NCBI RefSeq assembly: GCF_003425985.1
Contig: NZ_CP022985.1
Span: forward strand, 3,766,001-3,830,000
Source of the DNA: Mariniflexile sp. TRM1-10
GTDB lineage: Bacteria; Bacteroidota; Bacteroidia; Flavobacteriales; Flavobacteriaceae
Direction: 5' to 3'
Length of the DNA: 64,000 nt
Shown here: in pieces, positions 17,052 through 25,526 of the stretch
Numbering within the stretch: the first letter of the stretch is position 1
Layout: each line of letters opens with the position of its first letter
The notes under the pieces: model-generated
Database searches by the model: none
The model's input: the letters and a program-made list of their open reading frames with translations, nothing else
Told to the model about the DNA's origin: nothing
Program-made: the position numbers and the translations under genes

Positions 17052-18166
17052 ATATCAGAATCATTGTATTTCCATTCAAAATCTGTTTCTTCAAGAGTAT
17101 GATGTATTCGCCCATCTCTGTAGTACTTTTGTGTGTCATTTACCCCAACTATTGGATCGTGAGGGTTAGTAATGCATTCAAAGTAAGTATTTTGAGATTT
17201 CATATGCACATCGTTAGTATCCAAATGTTCTTTTGTAACTCCTATGCAGTTTTTGCTTTTCACATCCTCAATAGATCTTTTTACATTAGAATCATATTCC
17301 TCTAAATTTTCAGTCAATGTTGGAGTTGTTTCTAATAGTTTTATCTGACTAAGGTTTGCTCTCAGATAATCTCGTATTGCATTGGTTTGATCTTTTTCTT
17401 TTATGCTTATTGATTTCATTTTTTCAATAAATATAAATTTTTGTTTTTCGCTATTTTTATCGATTTCTGCAACGCTTACTACAGGAAATGGTGTGTTTCC
17501 TTTTGTGTAAGGACTCAACTTATCTTGAATATCTCTATTAAAGTCATTAATAATAACTTTCCATTCATTTGCGTTATCAATTGCCATTTTTGTAATATAT
17601 CCATAAAGTTGTTGCAAAGCGGTATCTCTAAAATTATCTGGTATAATAGTAAATTTTGAATGTTCTTTTAATTCATCCCATTTCTCGGAAATATTTTTTT
17701 GACCTTCAAGTATTATGAATTTCCCTAGAATAGTTTCTAGTTTCTCTTTGTCAAATTTTAATACTTCATCATAAATAGGTTTTAAAGTTGTAGACGGAGT
17801 ATGACTTTTCAATTTTGCGTACTTCTCTGTTACTTTTAAATCATTCCAATTATAAAAAATTGAATTATCTCTACAGACAGCAGTTGTATGTAGAACTAGG
17901 TTGCTATATTGTTTAATTACATCAAAATTAACCGTGTAGTTTTTAATAGTTTTCCAAACATCTTCTGAGTTATCAATAATAACACCACCATCAATGTGAT
18001 GCTTTACTTCAGTACTAGTATTTTCAGTTGCAACATCTCCTTTACATTCAATCCAGATGGTGTGGTTCTTTTTAGCATTTAGACAGTATTCTAATGCTAT
18101 GAGTTTTTGATAATCAATTCCTAATGATTTTAATGTATTATCGTTGATGAACATTTGATTTTCCAT
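17048..18166 (-). CDS. ABC-3C effector with nuclease-like N-terminal domain
   Basis: The 372-aa protein begins with a restriction-endonuclease-fold-like segment. YQKLIALEYCL is followed by TIWIECKGDVAT and TEVKHH, matching the E...GD...ExK pattern seen in Cap4/DUF4297-type nucleases. The C-terminal part is helical and presumably is the ABC-3C specific domain that binds the partner proteins. Stop and start overlaps join it to the middle component, and it follows hsdS by 5 bp. I infer DNA cleavage as the defensive output. The catalytic assignment is by motif only. Confidence 0.7.
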   Translation of the reverse strand: MENQMFINDNTLKSLGIDYQKLIALEYCLNAKKNHTIWIECKGDVATENTSTEVKHHIDGGVIIDNSEDVWKTIKNYTVNFDVIKQYSNLVLHTTAVCRDNSIFYNWNDLKVTEKYAKLKSHTPSTTLKPIYDEVLKFDKEKLETILGKFIILEGQKNISEKWDELKEHSKFTIIPDNFRDTALQQLYGYITKMAIDNANEWKVIINDFNRDIQDKLSPYTKGNTPFPVVSVAEIDKNSEKQKFIFIEKMKSISIKEKDQTNAIRDYLRANLSQIKLLETTPTLTENLEEYDSNVKRSIEDVKSKNCIGVTKEHLDTNDVHMKSQNTYFECITNPHDPIVGVNDTQKYYRDGRIHHTLEETDFEWKYNDSDI

Positions 18167-18170
18167 AATC

Positions 18171-19310
18171 TTAATTTTCTACTGACGCCAACTTAGAAAG
18201 AAGCAATTCTTTAAGTTCCAATAGCTTTTGGTTTTCTTTTGAATAGGTAATACTTAATTTATTCATTGGTTTCATTACTGATTCGAACTTCATAAGGATA
18301 TCATCCTCTGGTTTCATTACTTCAATTTTTTCAAAATCAGATTTACTTAACATTGGCATTGTTGAACCACCCATTGCAATTCCTTTTATTTCATCTGCTA
18401 CAAAATTCAAATAATAGTATAGGAAATCTGTATAGAAAGTTTCTTTGACTATTATTGAATTCATTTGTTGATTTGTAATACAGTCATTTTTAACAACTGC
18501 GATTTTACCCATATCTGAACCAATACAAGTCACGATTACTGAACCTTTAGGAAGAATTTTGTTTTTCAATTTTGAATATCCCTCTTCAGAAAGGTTCCTT
18601 TCTGCACCTAACACGAACTTATTATAGTTTTTAAAATCACCTGGTGTAACAAAAGGCATTTCATTTCCAAAATCCTCAGGATTATTACTTGAAGGTGTTT
18701 TACCTGTTACAACATTTCCAAAATCCTTGATTTCAACATTTACCCAATTTCCCTCCACAAACCACTCCCTATAAATCGCCTGTGCGGTTTCTTCTAGTTT
18801 TTGGATGAGTTGCTCGTTAAGTTTGATGCGGTTTTGGATGGTGTTGTATTCTTTTACTATTTCGCGTTGTTTGTCTATGTGGGGAACAGGAATAAGCGTT
18901 TCACACAATTCTTCCCAATCATACCCACCTCTGATTGCTGCATCACATTTAAAAGTGGCATACCTATCGAATTCAGATCTGCGTAACCACATCATCAAAT
19001 ATTCAGGGTCAAGTTCATTCCGGTCTTTTACTTCAAAAACAGGATATGCTGGAGAAACCAAATTTGGTTCGTCATCTAACTTCAAAACTACTGGCAATTT
19101 GTTAACTCGAATTGGAGACATAAAATCGCAAGCAAATTGATACTTACTCATCACCCTATAAACGGACATATTAGTTCCAACGACATTAGAAGTGGTCTCT
19201 CTAAATTCCTTAGTCATACTCAAACCCAATAACCGAGTAACTTTTAAATCTCGATTGCGGTGTTCAACTCTTTGAATAAAGTTCCCAATTGGTTTATAAT
19301 TCAATTTCAT
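18171..19310 (-). CDS. hsdS: type I restriction enzyme specificity subunit
   Basis: This 379-aa HsdS has two target recognition domains, each followed by a conserved helical spacer (first spacer IDKQREIVKEYNTIQNRIKLNEQLIQKLEETAQAIYREWF, second near LELKELLLSKLA). It determines the bipartite target for methylation and cleavage. It overlaps the end of hsdM by 17 nt. Both recognition domains are present and full-length. Nothing suggests an inverted or silent hsdS copy nearby. Confidence 0.9.
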   Translation of the reverse strand: MKLNYKPIGNFIQRVEHRNRDLKVTRLLGLSMTKEFRETTSNVVGTNMSVYRVMSKYQFACDFMSPIRVNKLPVVLKLDDEPNLVSPAYPVFEVKDRNELDPEYLMMWLRRSEFDRYATFKCDAAIRGGYDWEELCETLIPVPHIDKQREIVKEYNTIQNRIKLNEQLIQKLEETAQAIYREWFVEGNWVNVEIKDFGNVVTGKTPSSNNPEDFGNEMPFVTPGDFKNYNKFVLGAERNLSEEGYSKLKNKILPKGSVIVTCIGSDMGKIAVVKNDCITNQQMNSIIVKETFYTDFLYYYLNFVADEIKGIAMGGSTMPMLSKSDFEKIEVMKPEDDILMKFESVMKPMNKLSITYSKENQKLLELKELLLSKLASVEN

Positions 19311-20286
19311 ATCCCAACTCTTTGAACACGTTTAGTAAATCATTTTTGCTTTGGGCTTCTGCTTTGAGCAATTCGCCAAACTCACCTTTTAAAGATGTCA
19401 TTTTATCCTCAAAGTCAATGTTTTCATCTCGGTTTACAAATTCAATGTATTTGCTCGGCACAAGCGAAAAATCTTTTTTCTCCACAGCTTCTAAGGTAGC
19501 ACTATAGCAGAACTCAGGTACATTTTCAATTTCCTCTACTTGCCATTGGTGGTAAGTACTCACTACTTTTTGAATATCATCATCAGAAAACTGGGTGTAT
19601 TTCTTTTCAAACGGTTCTCCCATTTGTCGCAAGTCCATAAACAGGATTTCTTTTTCTCTATCTCGGTTTTTTCGGGTTTCATTACCAATTTTTCGGGAAT
19701 GGACCTTTTTGTTTTTATTGACTATCCAAAGAGTAACACTGATATCTGTTGTATAAAACAGATTACGTGGCAATACCAAAATGGCTTCCACCAAGTTGTT
19801 TTCAATGAGTTTTCTTCGAATTTTGTATTCCTCGCCACCGCCAGATAAGGCACCGTTTGCCAGTATGAATCCAGCAACACCGTTTTCAGACAGTTTGCTC
19901 ACCATATTCAAAATCCAGCCATAGTTGGCATTACTTTTTGGAGGTACTTCGTAACCCATCCAGCGTGGGTCGTCTATCAATTCATTTTCAGCTCTCCAAT
20001 CTTTTTGATTAAAAGGCGGGTTGGCCATTATAAAATCAGCTTTTAAGTCTTTGTGCTGATCTTGTGCAAAGGTGTCGGCCGCTTTTTCACCTAAATTGGC
20101 AGCAATCCCACGGATAGCCAAGTTCATCTTTGCCAGTTTATAGGTAGTGTTGGTGTATTCCTGTCCGTAAATAGAGATTTCTTTTTTGTTACCGTGGTGA
20201 TTTTCTATAAACTTAATGGATTGAACAAACATACCTCCCGAACCACAGGCAGGATCATAGATGATGCCTTTATAAGGCTCAATCAT
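19294..20286 (-). CDS. hsdM: HsdM methyltransferase domain, separated from its N-terminus by a frameshift
   Basis: The 330 aa start at a natural internal Met (MIEPYKG) and carry the catalytic part of HsdM: SAM motif I DPACGSGGMF and motif IV NPPF, followed by the C-terminal helices. In intact family members the preceding residues run GEFYTPK-x-IVNLIAEMIEP. Here those bases are present but in another frame, so the gene is broken near 20297. The upstream fragment stops at TGA and this ATG follows after one base (TGAAATG). Reinitiation could therefore yield a two-part HsdM. A sequencing error is the alternative. Confidence 0.85.
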   Translation of the reverse strand: MIEPYKGIIYDPACGSGGMFVQSIKFIENHHGNKKEISIYGQEYTNTTYKLAKMNLAIRGIAANLGEKAADTFAQDQHKDLKADFIMANPPFNQKDWRAENELIDDPRWMGYEVPPKSNANYGWILNMVSKLSENGVAGFILANGALSGGGEEYKIRRKLIENNLVEAILVLPRNLFYTTDISVTLWIVNKNKKVHSRKIGNETRKNRDREKEILFMDLRQMGEPFEKKYTQFSDDDIQKVVSTYHQWQVEEIENVPEFCYSATLEAVEKKDFSLVPSKYIEFVNRDENIDFEDKMTSLKGEFGELLKAEAQSKNDLLNVFKELGYEIEL

Positions 20287-20287
20287 T

Positions 20288-20851
20288 TCAGCAATGAGGT
20301 TTACGATCCTTTGGCGTATAGAATTCGCCCTTTCCTTTACCTTCTTTTAAGGCAAATTTTGATAAGAAGTACTCATATACACGCCCTACAATATCCTGTC
20401 CTTCATTTAAGAGGGTATCAATTTCATTGATTTTATCAAGTAGGGATGCGAGTTTGGATTTGTCCAACCCTAAACGTGAAAAGTAGTTGTCTGGTAAAGC
20501 GCCTTTTAAAGAAGGGTTGTTTTTTTCTATGGTATGTAGTGCGGTATCTATTTTTATAGCAATATCATCTTGTTTGGCATTTTTGCTGATATAGGACCAA
20601 CGTGAAATCTCCTCTAAAAAGAAAACATTTTTCATATTGTAGAAATCTTTCATTTCTACATATTTTTCTTTGCCCTCGGCTATTAATTCGGTTCTGCGTT
20701 CTTCAAATTTATCGCTGGTAAACTTGAGGAAAATAAGCCCCAATACCACATGTTTATATTCAGACGGCTCTACAGAACCTCTTAATTTGTCGCAGGATTG
20801 CCAAAGGGTTTCTTCAATTGCTTTCGTTTTCTCGGTTATTTTTTTAGCCAT
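20288..20851 (-). CDS. hsdM: HsdM N-terminal domain, truncated by a frameshift
   Basis: The 187-aa product is the helical N-terminal domain of HsdM (ETLWQSCDKLRGSVEPSEYK, then VGRVYEYFLSKFA and GKGEFYTPK). After YTPK the frame is wrong and ends DRKPHC at a TGA. Reading the same DNA one frame over restores IVNLIAEMIEP, so a net loss of two bases or gain of one near 20297-20301 is indicated. The site is not a homopolymer, which argues against simple slipped-strand phase variation. With hsdR intact, loss of modification would be hazardous, so re-initiation or an assembly error should be considered. Confidence 0.85.
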   Translation of the reverse strand: MAKKITEKTKAIEETLWQSCDKLRGSVEPSEYKHVVLGLIFLKFTSDKFEERRTELIAEGKEKYVEMKDFYNMKNVFFLEEISRWSYISKNAKQDDIAIKIDTALHTIEKNNPSLKGALPDNYFSRLGLDKSKLASLLDKINEIDTLLNEGQDIVGRVYEYFLSKFALKEGKGKGEFYTPKDRKPHC

Positions 20852-20859
20852 TTATAATT

Positions 20860-21195
20860 TTAGTCTTTCTTGTTGGTTTTAATGTCTTTAATAGCAATTT
20901 TTAGGGCTTGCAATGCCTGGTCTTCATCAGCTACGACCTCCAATATTTGGTCAGTTAACCACAAAGTCAATAATTCCTGTGTATCGACTTTTAGTAGTGC
21001 TGCTATTTTTTGCACCTGTTCCCGTTTGGCTCTGCGTTCGCCACGTTCAATTTTGCTAAACATAGGTGTGTCTATTTCCAAATCAGCAGATACCTGCTCC
21101 TCCAAATTTATAACCTCCACTATATCACTTCTCTGGCAATTTATAATCTTTACAAACTTCCTTAAATAATTCACCAGGATCTTCGTCAATAGCAA
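20860..21195 (-). CDS. XRE-type regulator, apparently 5'-truncated
   Basis: The conserved part is the second half of an XRE domain plus tail (DLEIDTPMFSKIERGERRAKREQ, then LLTLWLTDQI). It matches flavobacterial XRE proteins that precede type I RM genes. The first ~20 residues normally containing LGxRIKxLRE are missing. The only Met upstream (21195) lies inside the neighbouring XRE gene in another frame, so the tracked N-terminus MLLTKILVN is probably artefactual. Translation may start at a GTG/TTG near 21120. It lies 8 bp before hsdM and may control the operon if functional. Confidence 0.55.
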   Translation of the reverse strand: MLLTKILVNYLRKFVKIINCQRSDIVEVINLEEQVSADLEIDTPMFSKIERGERRAKREQVQKIAALLKVDTQELLTLWLTDQILEVVADEDQALQALKIAIKDIKTNKKD

Positions 21196-21343
21196 GAAAT
21201 ATCAAGTATAACTCTTTCACTTTCAATTGGGTGGTTATGTTATTAGCAAGCTCACTCAATCGTGTTTTGCTAATGCCTGTTTTGCGAGACACATCCGATC
21301 TGTTTATTGATTTTTTAGCAAAGAAGCGTCCTAATGTTGTCAT
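21125..21343 (-). CDS. small XRE-family regulator, 72 aa (copy 1)
   Basis: A 72-aa helix-turn-helix protein (RKTGISKTRLSELAN) ends with GELFKEVCKDYKLP. It is a paralogue of 21440-21658, about half identical by eye. Its 3' end overlaps the truncated XRE gene 20860-21195. Small proteins of this type often accompany restriction systems and resemble C proteins in size. It is followed on the same strand by the whole RM/ABC-3C operon. Confidence 0.7.
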   Translation of the reverse strand: MTTLGRFFAKKSINRSDVSRKTGISKTRLSELANNITTQLKVKELYLIFLAIDEDPGELFKEVCKDYKLPEK

Positions 21344-21439
21344 GTATTTATCCTATTTTCAATATATAAAGTTACCATTTTTCGATTTATAAACTTATAT
21401 TTGTTGTTTTATATTCTTATTTTCAGAACCGCAAGAATA

Positions 21440-21658
21440 TTACACCTTGGGTAATTTTAAGTCTTTAAAAAGCTCTTTAAAAATTTCCCCAGGGTCTACA
21501 TCAATTGCTAAAGCAATTAAATAAAGTTCATCAGCACGAAGTTTGGTCGAATCGTTTCCACTTAATTGGCTTAAACGAGATTTACTTATCCCAGTTCTTC
21601 TAGCAACCTCTGCTTTATTTATAGATTTTTTAGCTAAGTATAATCCTAAATCAGTCAT
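21440..21658 (-). CDS. small XRE-family regulator, 72 aa (copy 2)
   Basis: This is a second 72-aa XRE protein (RRTGISKSRLSQLSG, GEIFKELFKDLKLP), in tandem with copy 1 and separated from it by 96 bp. The intervening DNA contains AAACTTATATTTGTTG near 21389-21404 on the plus strand, which is not oriented for these genes. The duplication suggests paired regulators of the downstream defence operon. The promoter region to its right (21659-21847) is very AT-rich, with repeated TTTTTAATACAT units near 21750-21775. Confidence 0.7.
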   Translation of the reverse strand: MTDLGLYLAKKSINKAEVARRTGISKSRLSQLSGNDSTKLRADELYLIALAIDVDPGEIFKELFKDLKLPKV

Positions 21659-21847
21659 TTGTATATCTTTTTTGAATACATAAATATAGAAAGCGTATAC
21701 TGTTGTATGAAATAATTACACTTTTGTTTTGAATTTAGGTTTATTTTTAATACATTAGTATTGATTTTTAATACATCTGTATAAATAATATACACATTGT
21801 TTTTTGTATATTAATATAAATTCACTCTAAATAACCCAAAAAATAGT

Positions 21848-22639
21848 ATGGACGATGAAATTTACCCTAAACAAGACCAGATGATTGTCCAACTAAAATC
21901 GCTTTTGGAAATTAAATATGTTTATAAATCAAAACCTGAAAAAGATAGTGGTTTCAAGTTTTTACTAATTGTGATACTAAAAGAAAACAGTCCTTCCTTA
22001 ACCCAAGGATTATCTCCTATGGTAGCTAAAATATTTCAGGAAGAAACAGATGTCTTATACCGCATATTTTCGATTGAGTATGCCCAACAGCAACTCAGGG
22101 AGGCAAACCTATTTTTTATTCATGGGTGTCATCTGTCCAAACTAATCTACAAAAGCGACAACACCGATACAGGGCTGAAAGTGCCTGTAATACATAAAGA
22201 CACCAAAGAAGCCATGGCGTTGGGTTTTGAGAACGAACTCAGCCGCGTAGGCGCTTTTATGGAAGGCGCCACATCATACATAAAAAATAAGAATTTCCCC
22301 CAGGCTGCCTTTATGCTGCACCAGTACATGGAAATATGGTTCCGCAATGCAGAGCTTCTTGTCATGGGCAAAGAAATAAAAAGTCACAGCATCAAGGAGC
22401 ATCAAAACTATATCAAGGCTTTTGCCCCGGAACTTGGGCGTATCTTTAATATGGATAGGGAAGAAGACCGCAACCTGTTAAAACTATTGGATGAAGCCTA
22501 CATCACTGCCAGCTACTCTAAAAACTATCACATTACCAAGTTTCAGTTGGAAATCCTATCGGAAAAAGCATGGCATTTAAACTTTGTGGTGGCCCTTTTG
22601 TATGGGGAAAAGTTGGAAGCCTGTAGGTTAGATTGTTAG
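21848..22639 (+). CDS. HEPN domain protein with N-terminal nucleotidyltransferase-like region
   Basis: Residues about 130-250 form a HEPN four-helix domain (FMEGATSYIKNKNFPQAAFMLHQYME, then KSHSIKEHQNYI and a final ASYSKNYHIT). The first 120 residues resemble the degenerate nucleotidyltransferase half seen in flavobacterial MNT-HEPN fusions, but the GSxARG-type active site is not visible. Such proteins are linked to conflict systems; RNase or NMP-transfer activity is unproven here. The last codons and the stop lie inside the TTAGATTGTTAG tandem repeat that begins at 22628, so the repeat has supplied the C-terminus. Confidence 0.65.
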   Translation: MDDEIYPKQDQMIVQLKSLLEIKYVYKSKPEKDSGFKFLLIVILKENSPSLTQGLSPMVAKIFQEETDVLYRIFSIEYAQQQLREANLFFIHGCHLSKLIYKSDNTDTGLKVPVIHKDTKEAMALGFENELSRVGAFMEGATSYIKNKNFPQAAFMLHQYMEIWFRNAELLVMGKEIKSHSIKEHQNYIKAFAPELGRIFNMDREEDRNLLKLLDEAYITASYSKNYHITKFQLEILSEKAWHLNFVVALLYGEKLEACRLDC

Positions 22640-22721
22640 ATTGTTAGATGGTTAGATTGTTAGATGGTTAGATGGTTAGAAAGTTGGAAAGTTGGAAAGT
22701 TGGAAAGTAAAAAGTTGGAAA
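22628..22721. repeat. short tandem repeats (TTAGATNG and GTTGGAAA units)
   Basis: An array of 8-9 bp units TTAGATTG/TTAGATGG grades into GAAAGTTG units. A second short patch of the same kind lies at 22841-22872, with CGTTAATCGTCAATCGTTAATC between them. No ORF of substance is present. Confidence 0.8.
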
Positions 22722-22899
22722 GATATTTTTTTAAACGAGTGAAATGGTGCATAACGATAGAAATGGATCAACACAAAAAGTTGTTGTGGAGCAATTAAAT
22801 CAAAAATCAAAAATCGTTAATCGTCAATCGTTAATCAATTAGATGGTTAGAAAGTAAAAAGTTGGAAAGTTTTGAAGACATTTTTTTAAACGACCACAT

Positions 22900-23345
22900 G
22901 AACTTTTCACGATTCACGATTCGATTCACCTTTCACGTTTCACCTTTCACGATTCATGATTTTGAATCTCCCTGATCACAGTTGACCGATTAACCAAACC
23001 CAGAACCCGTCACCTTGAACCCAAAACCTTGAACCCAAACCCAACAACCATCAACCATCAACCAACAACAAGATACCATTTCCGAATCACCTTTCACGTT
23101 TCACCTTTCACGATTCACGATTTTGAATCTCCCTGCTCACAGTTGACCGATACACCAAACCTTGAACCCAAAACCCAAACCACCAACCACCAACCAACAA
23201 CCAACAACCACCAACCATCAACCATCAATCATTTCCGAATCACCTTTCACGTTTCACCTTTTCACGATTCACGATTTGAATCTCCCTGCTCACAGTTGAC
23301 CGATTCACCAAAACCCAAAACCCAGAACCCAGAACCTTGAACCCA
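22900..23345. repeat. degenerate ~150-bp direct repeats, low-complexity intergenic region
   Basis: Three copies of a unit with TTTCACGATTCACGATTT, then GAATCTCCCTGCTCACAGTT, then GACCGATT recur near 22935, 23089 and 23241. Between them are runs of CCAACCATCAACCATC and AACCCAGAACCC. The open frame 23029-23340 is only a translation of this repeat. Similar GAACTCAGAACTC patches occur near 55965. Function unknown. Confidence 0.8.
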
Positions 23346-23359
23346 GAACCCAACAACCA

Positions 23360-24337
23360 TCAACCAACCCCATCCTTATAATACTTATTCCTATATTCAA
23401 CAGGCGTCAACCCCGTTATCTTCTTAAAAACATTTCTGAAAGCCTTGGTATCGGTGTAGCCCACATCGAACATGACCTCATTGATGTTTTTCCGTGTCGA
23501 TTCAAAACTTCGCTTGGCGGCCTCGACTTTGACTCGTTGCAGGTATTCAATAACCGTATTATCCGTGGCCTGTTTAAATCTACGCTCAAAACTCCTACGG
23601 CTTACGGCTACCATTTGTGCCAGTTCATCAACAATAATCTTCTCCTGATAATGTTCCTCAATATATTCCTGGGCCTGTTTTACTTGCTCATCGTTATGGT
23701 CTTTCTGTCCCGTGAACATCATAAAGGAAGCCTGACTTTCCCTGTCGATATCAATGGCGAAATATTTAGAGGCCAATATCGCCGTGTCCCGGTCGGTGTA
23801 TTTTTCCAGTAGATAGAGTAACAAGTTCCACAAAGAATTTGCCCCACCACTGGAATAAATGCCACTCTCCTCGGTAATGACACCGCCATCAACGATGACC
23901 ACTTCGGGGAACCGTTCTTTGAACTCGTTATAGTAAGCCCAATGTGTGGAGCATTTTTTTCCGTTCAAGAGACCTGTGGAAGCCAATAGAAAGGCTCCAA
24001 CACAAAGAGAGGCGACTTCGGCCCCGTTTTTATATTGATGGGTAATCCATGGAAGGGTGGCCCCATTCAGCGCAACCGCTGCTTTCATATCCCCAAAAAG
24101 AGGTGGTACAATGACCAGGTCTGCCCGATCGGTATGTTCCAAAAGCAGATCCGTAGTAATGGCATAGGCGCCATCCTGAACCCGGACATCCTTCTGGCAA
24201 CCCACCAATTCCACCTTAAATAAAGGTTCCTTTCCGGCAGCTTGTAAAAAGTGGTTCGCAGTGGTAAACAAGTAGCGGGGACCGGTAATGCCCTCTGCCA
24301 CGGCGGTTTCAGGCACTAATATATATATGTTTTTCAT
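23360..24337 (-). CDS. GlxA-type transcriptional regulator (DJ-1/PfpI plus AraC domain)
   Basis: The N-terminal ~190 residues form a DJ-1/PfpI-like domain with a nucleophile-elbow-like Cys in VASLCVGAFLLASTGLL. The C-terminal 100 residues form an AraC helix-turn-helix pair (VDELAQMVAVSRRSFERRFK, and DVGYTDTKAFRNVFKKITG). At 325 aa this is the usual GlxA layout. GlxA-like proteins respond to small metabolites. It reads away from the SRPBCC/DoxX/VOC cluster, which could be its target. The N-terminus is well placed by the motif MKNIYILVPE. Confidence 0.9.
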   Translation of the reverse strand: MKNIYILVPETAVAEGITGPRYLFTTANHFLQAAGKEPLFKVELVGCQKDVRVQDGAYAITTDLLLEHTDRADLVIVPPLFGDMKAAVALNGATLPWITHQYKNGAEVASLCVGAFLLASTGLLNGKKCSTHWAYYNEFKERFPEVVIVDGGVITEESGIYSSGGANSLWNLLLYLLEKYTDRDTAILASKYFAIDIDRESQASFMMFTGQKDHNDEQVKQAQEYIEEHYQEKIIVDELAQMVAVSRRSFERRFKQATDNTVIEYLQRVKVEAAKRSFESTRKNINEVMFDVGYTDTKAFRNVFKKITGLTPVEYRNKYYKDGVG

Positions 24338-24370
24338 CGGTTTCTATGCATTGTTTTAATTTAAATAATT

Positions 24371-24501
24371 GAGGCTGTCTAAAAAGTCTAGTTCTATGTC
24401 ATATTGAGGGTGTCGAAATATTTTAACTTTTTGGTAATCAATATCGGTTTCGACAAGCTCAACCTGACAAATTAAATTTAAAGGACTTTTTATACAGCCT
24501 C
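24371..24501. repeat. 131-bp inverted-repeat element (GAGGCTGTCTAAAAAGTC ends)
   Basis: GAGGCTGTCTAAAAAGTC at 24371-24388 pairs with GACTTTTTATACAGCCTC at 24484-24501. The interior carries two palindrome halves of the TTTCGACAAGCTCAA type. It is followed at 24505-24600 by a fragment of the other dispersed repeat (GAGAGGTCAGAACTGACC...GGGTGAGGGA). No gene is present in this interval. Confidence 0.75.
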
Positions 24502-24689
24502 TTTGCTTCGCCAGTTCGCTTTGCTCTCGCCCAATTGACCGTTCCTTTTGAGAGGTCAGAACTGACCAAAAAGGTAATTCTGGGTGAGGGAACATAAAAA
24601 TAGAAAAATTTGGCAGAATGAACCCTTCTGTTAGCCGTTTTTACACCCTAAGACTTCGAAAAATAATTTTGAAATTTGTAATGTAATAT

Positions 24690-24866
24690 CCGTTGGGTGA
24701 AATTAAGAAATTTAATTTATAATGAAATTTGATTATAATTTAAAGTCAATTTAGTACTCAAGTGTCAGTCTGAGCCTGTCGAAGACACTAGAAGATACAT
24801 TTCGACAAGCTCAATGTGACAATTTATATAAAAATTAGAATTGATAAATCAATGACCCCCAACGGG
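24690..24866 (+). repeat. dispersed palindromic repeat A, copy 1 (uninterrupted)
   Basis: A ~177-bp element with CCGTTGGG near the left end and CCCAACGG near the right end. The core contains GTCAGTCTGAGCCTGTCGAAG and TTTCGACAAGCTCAATGTGAC. It is nearly identical, in inverse orientation, to 40578-40975, where a 216-bp MITE interrupts it. Confidence 0.8.
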
Positions 24867-24894
24867 TTAATGTAATAATTAAAAACAAAAAATC

Positions 24895-25308
24895 ATGGAA
24901 CGAATTACAGTAAAAAATACGGTAAAAGCCCCTTCAAAAAAAGTATGGAGTTTATGGACAGCTCCTGAACAGATTGTAAAATGGAATACACCTTCCGATG
25001 ATTGGCATACCACCCGTGCAACGAACGACCTTAGGGTGGGCGGAACCTTTCTCTCAAGAATGGAAGCCAAGGACGGCAGTTTTGGTTTTGACTTTGAAGG
25101 CACGTATGATGAAGTGGTACCACGTGAACGAATAGCCTACACCCTGGGCGATGGGCGAAAAGTGGAAGTGGATTTTAAGGAACAGGACGGGAACACGGAG
25201 ATTGTCAGCACTTTTGATGCCGAGACCCAAAACCCTATAGAACAGCAACGGGATGGCTGGCAAGCCATTTTGGATAATTTTAAAACCTACGCAGAGAACT
25301 TCCAATGA
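24895..25308 (+). CDS. SRPBCC (AHSA1/CalC-like) domain protein
   Basis: The 137 residues form one START/SRPBCC-like domain of the AHSA1 type, with VWSLWTAPEQIVKWN at the first helix, a GGTFLSRME strand, and a closing helix RDGWQAILDNFKTYAEN. Members bind hydrophobic ligands or act as Hsp90 co-chaperone-like domains; the ligand here is unknown. It forms a loose plus-strand cluster with a DoxX protein and two VOC proteins, a combination frequently seen in Bacteroidota. Confidence 0.9.
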   Translation: MERITVKNTVKAPSKKVWSLWTAPEQIVKWNTPSDDWHTTRATNDLRVGGTFLSRMEAKDGSFGFDFEGTYDEVVPRERIAYTLGDGRKVEVDFKEQDGNTEIVSTFDAETQNPIEQQRDGWQAILDNFKTYAENFQ

Positions 25309-25367
25309 GTTGTAGAAACAAATAAGTATATAAAATAAGGTTTAGTACATGACAAAAATTGAAGCGT

Positions 25368-25470
25368 GTCACATTGAGCCTTTCGACTAGGCTCAAGATA
25401 AACTAAAGTCAAAATGCGATTAAAAACAATATTCCAATGTCTTCGACTGCGCTCAGACTGACATCTGAAT
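25368..25470. repeat. REP-like palindrome pair
   Basis: CACATTGAGCCTTTCGACTAGG and GTCTTCGACTGCGCTCAGACTGAC are two halves of the same dispersed palindrome family seen at 24763-24819 and 40620-40685. They lie in the 218-bp gap between the SRPBCC and DoxX genes. Confidence 0.6.
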
Positions 25471-25526
25471 ATATTTGGATTTTTATCGTGTACTAAAAAA
25501 TAAGAACATAAATAATACATACAACA

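Noticed and set aside
22744..22842. 32-codon frame between tandem repeats
   Set aside because: Short, ends in repeat sequence (ATCGTTAATCGTC), with no supporting features.
23029..23340. 103-codon open frame
   Set aside because: It translates only the minisatellite repeats (PTTINH, FHVSPF units) and has no protein-like features.
22628..23345. Possible CRISPR array
   Set aside because: Repeats are of several unrelated lengths without regular unique spacers, and no cas gene is present.
24356..24595. 79-codon minus-strand ORF
   Set aside because: It lies wholly within two dispersed repeats and looks like a translated repeat.
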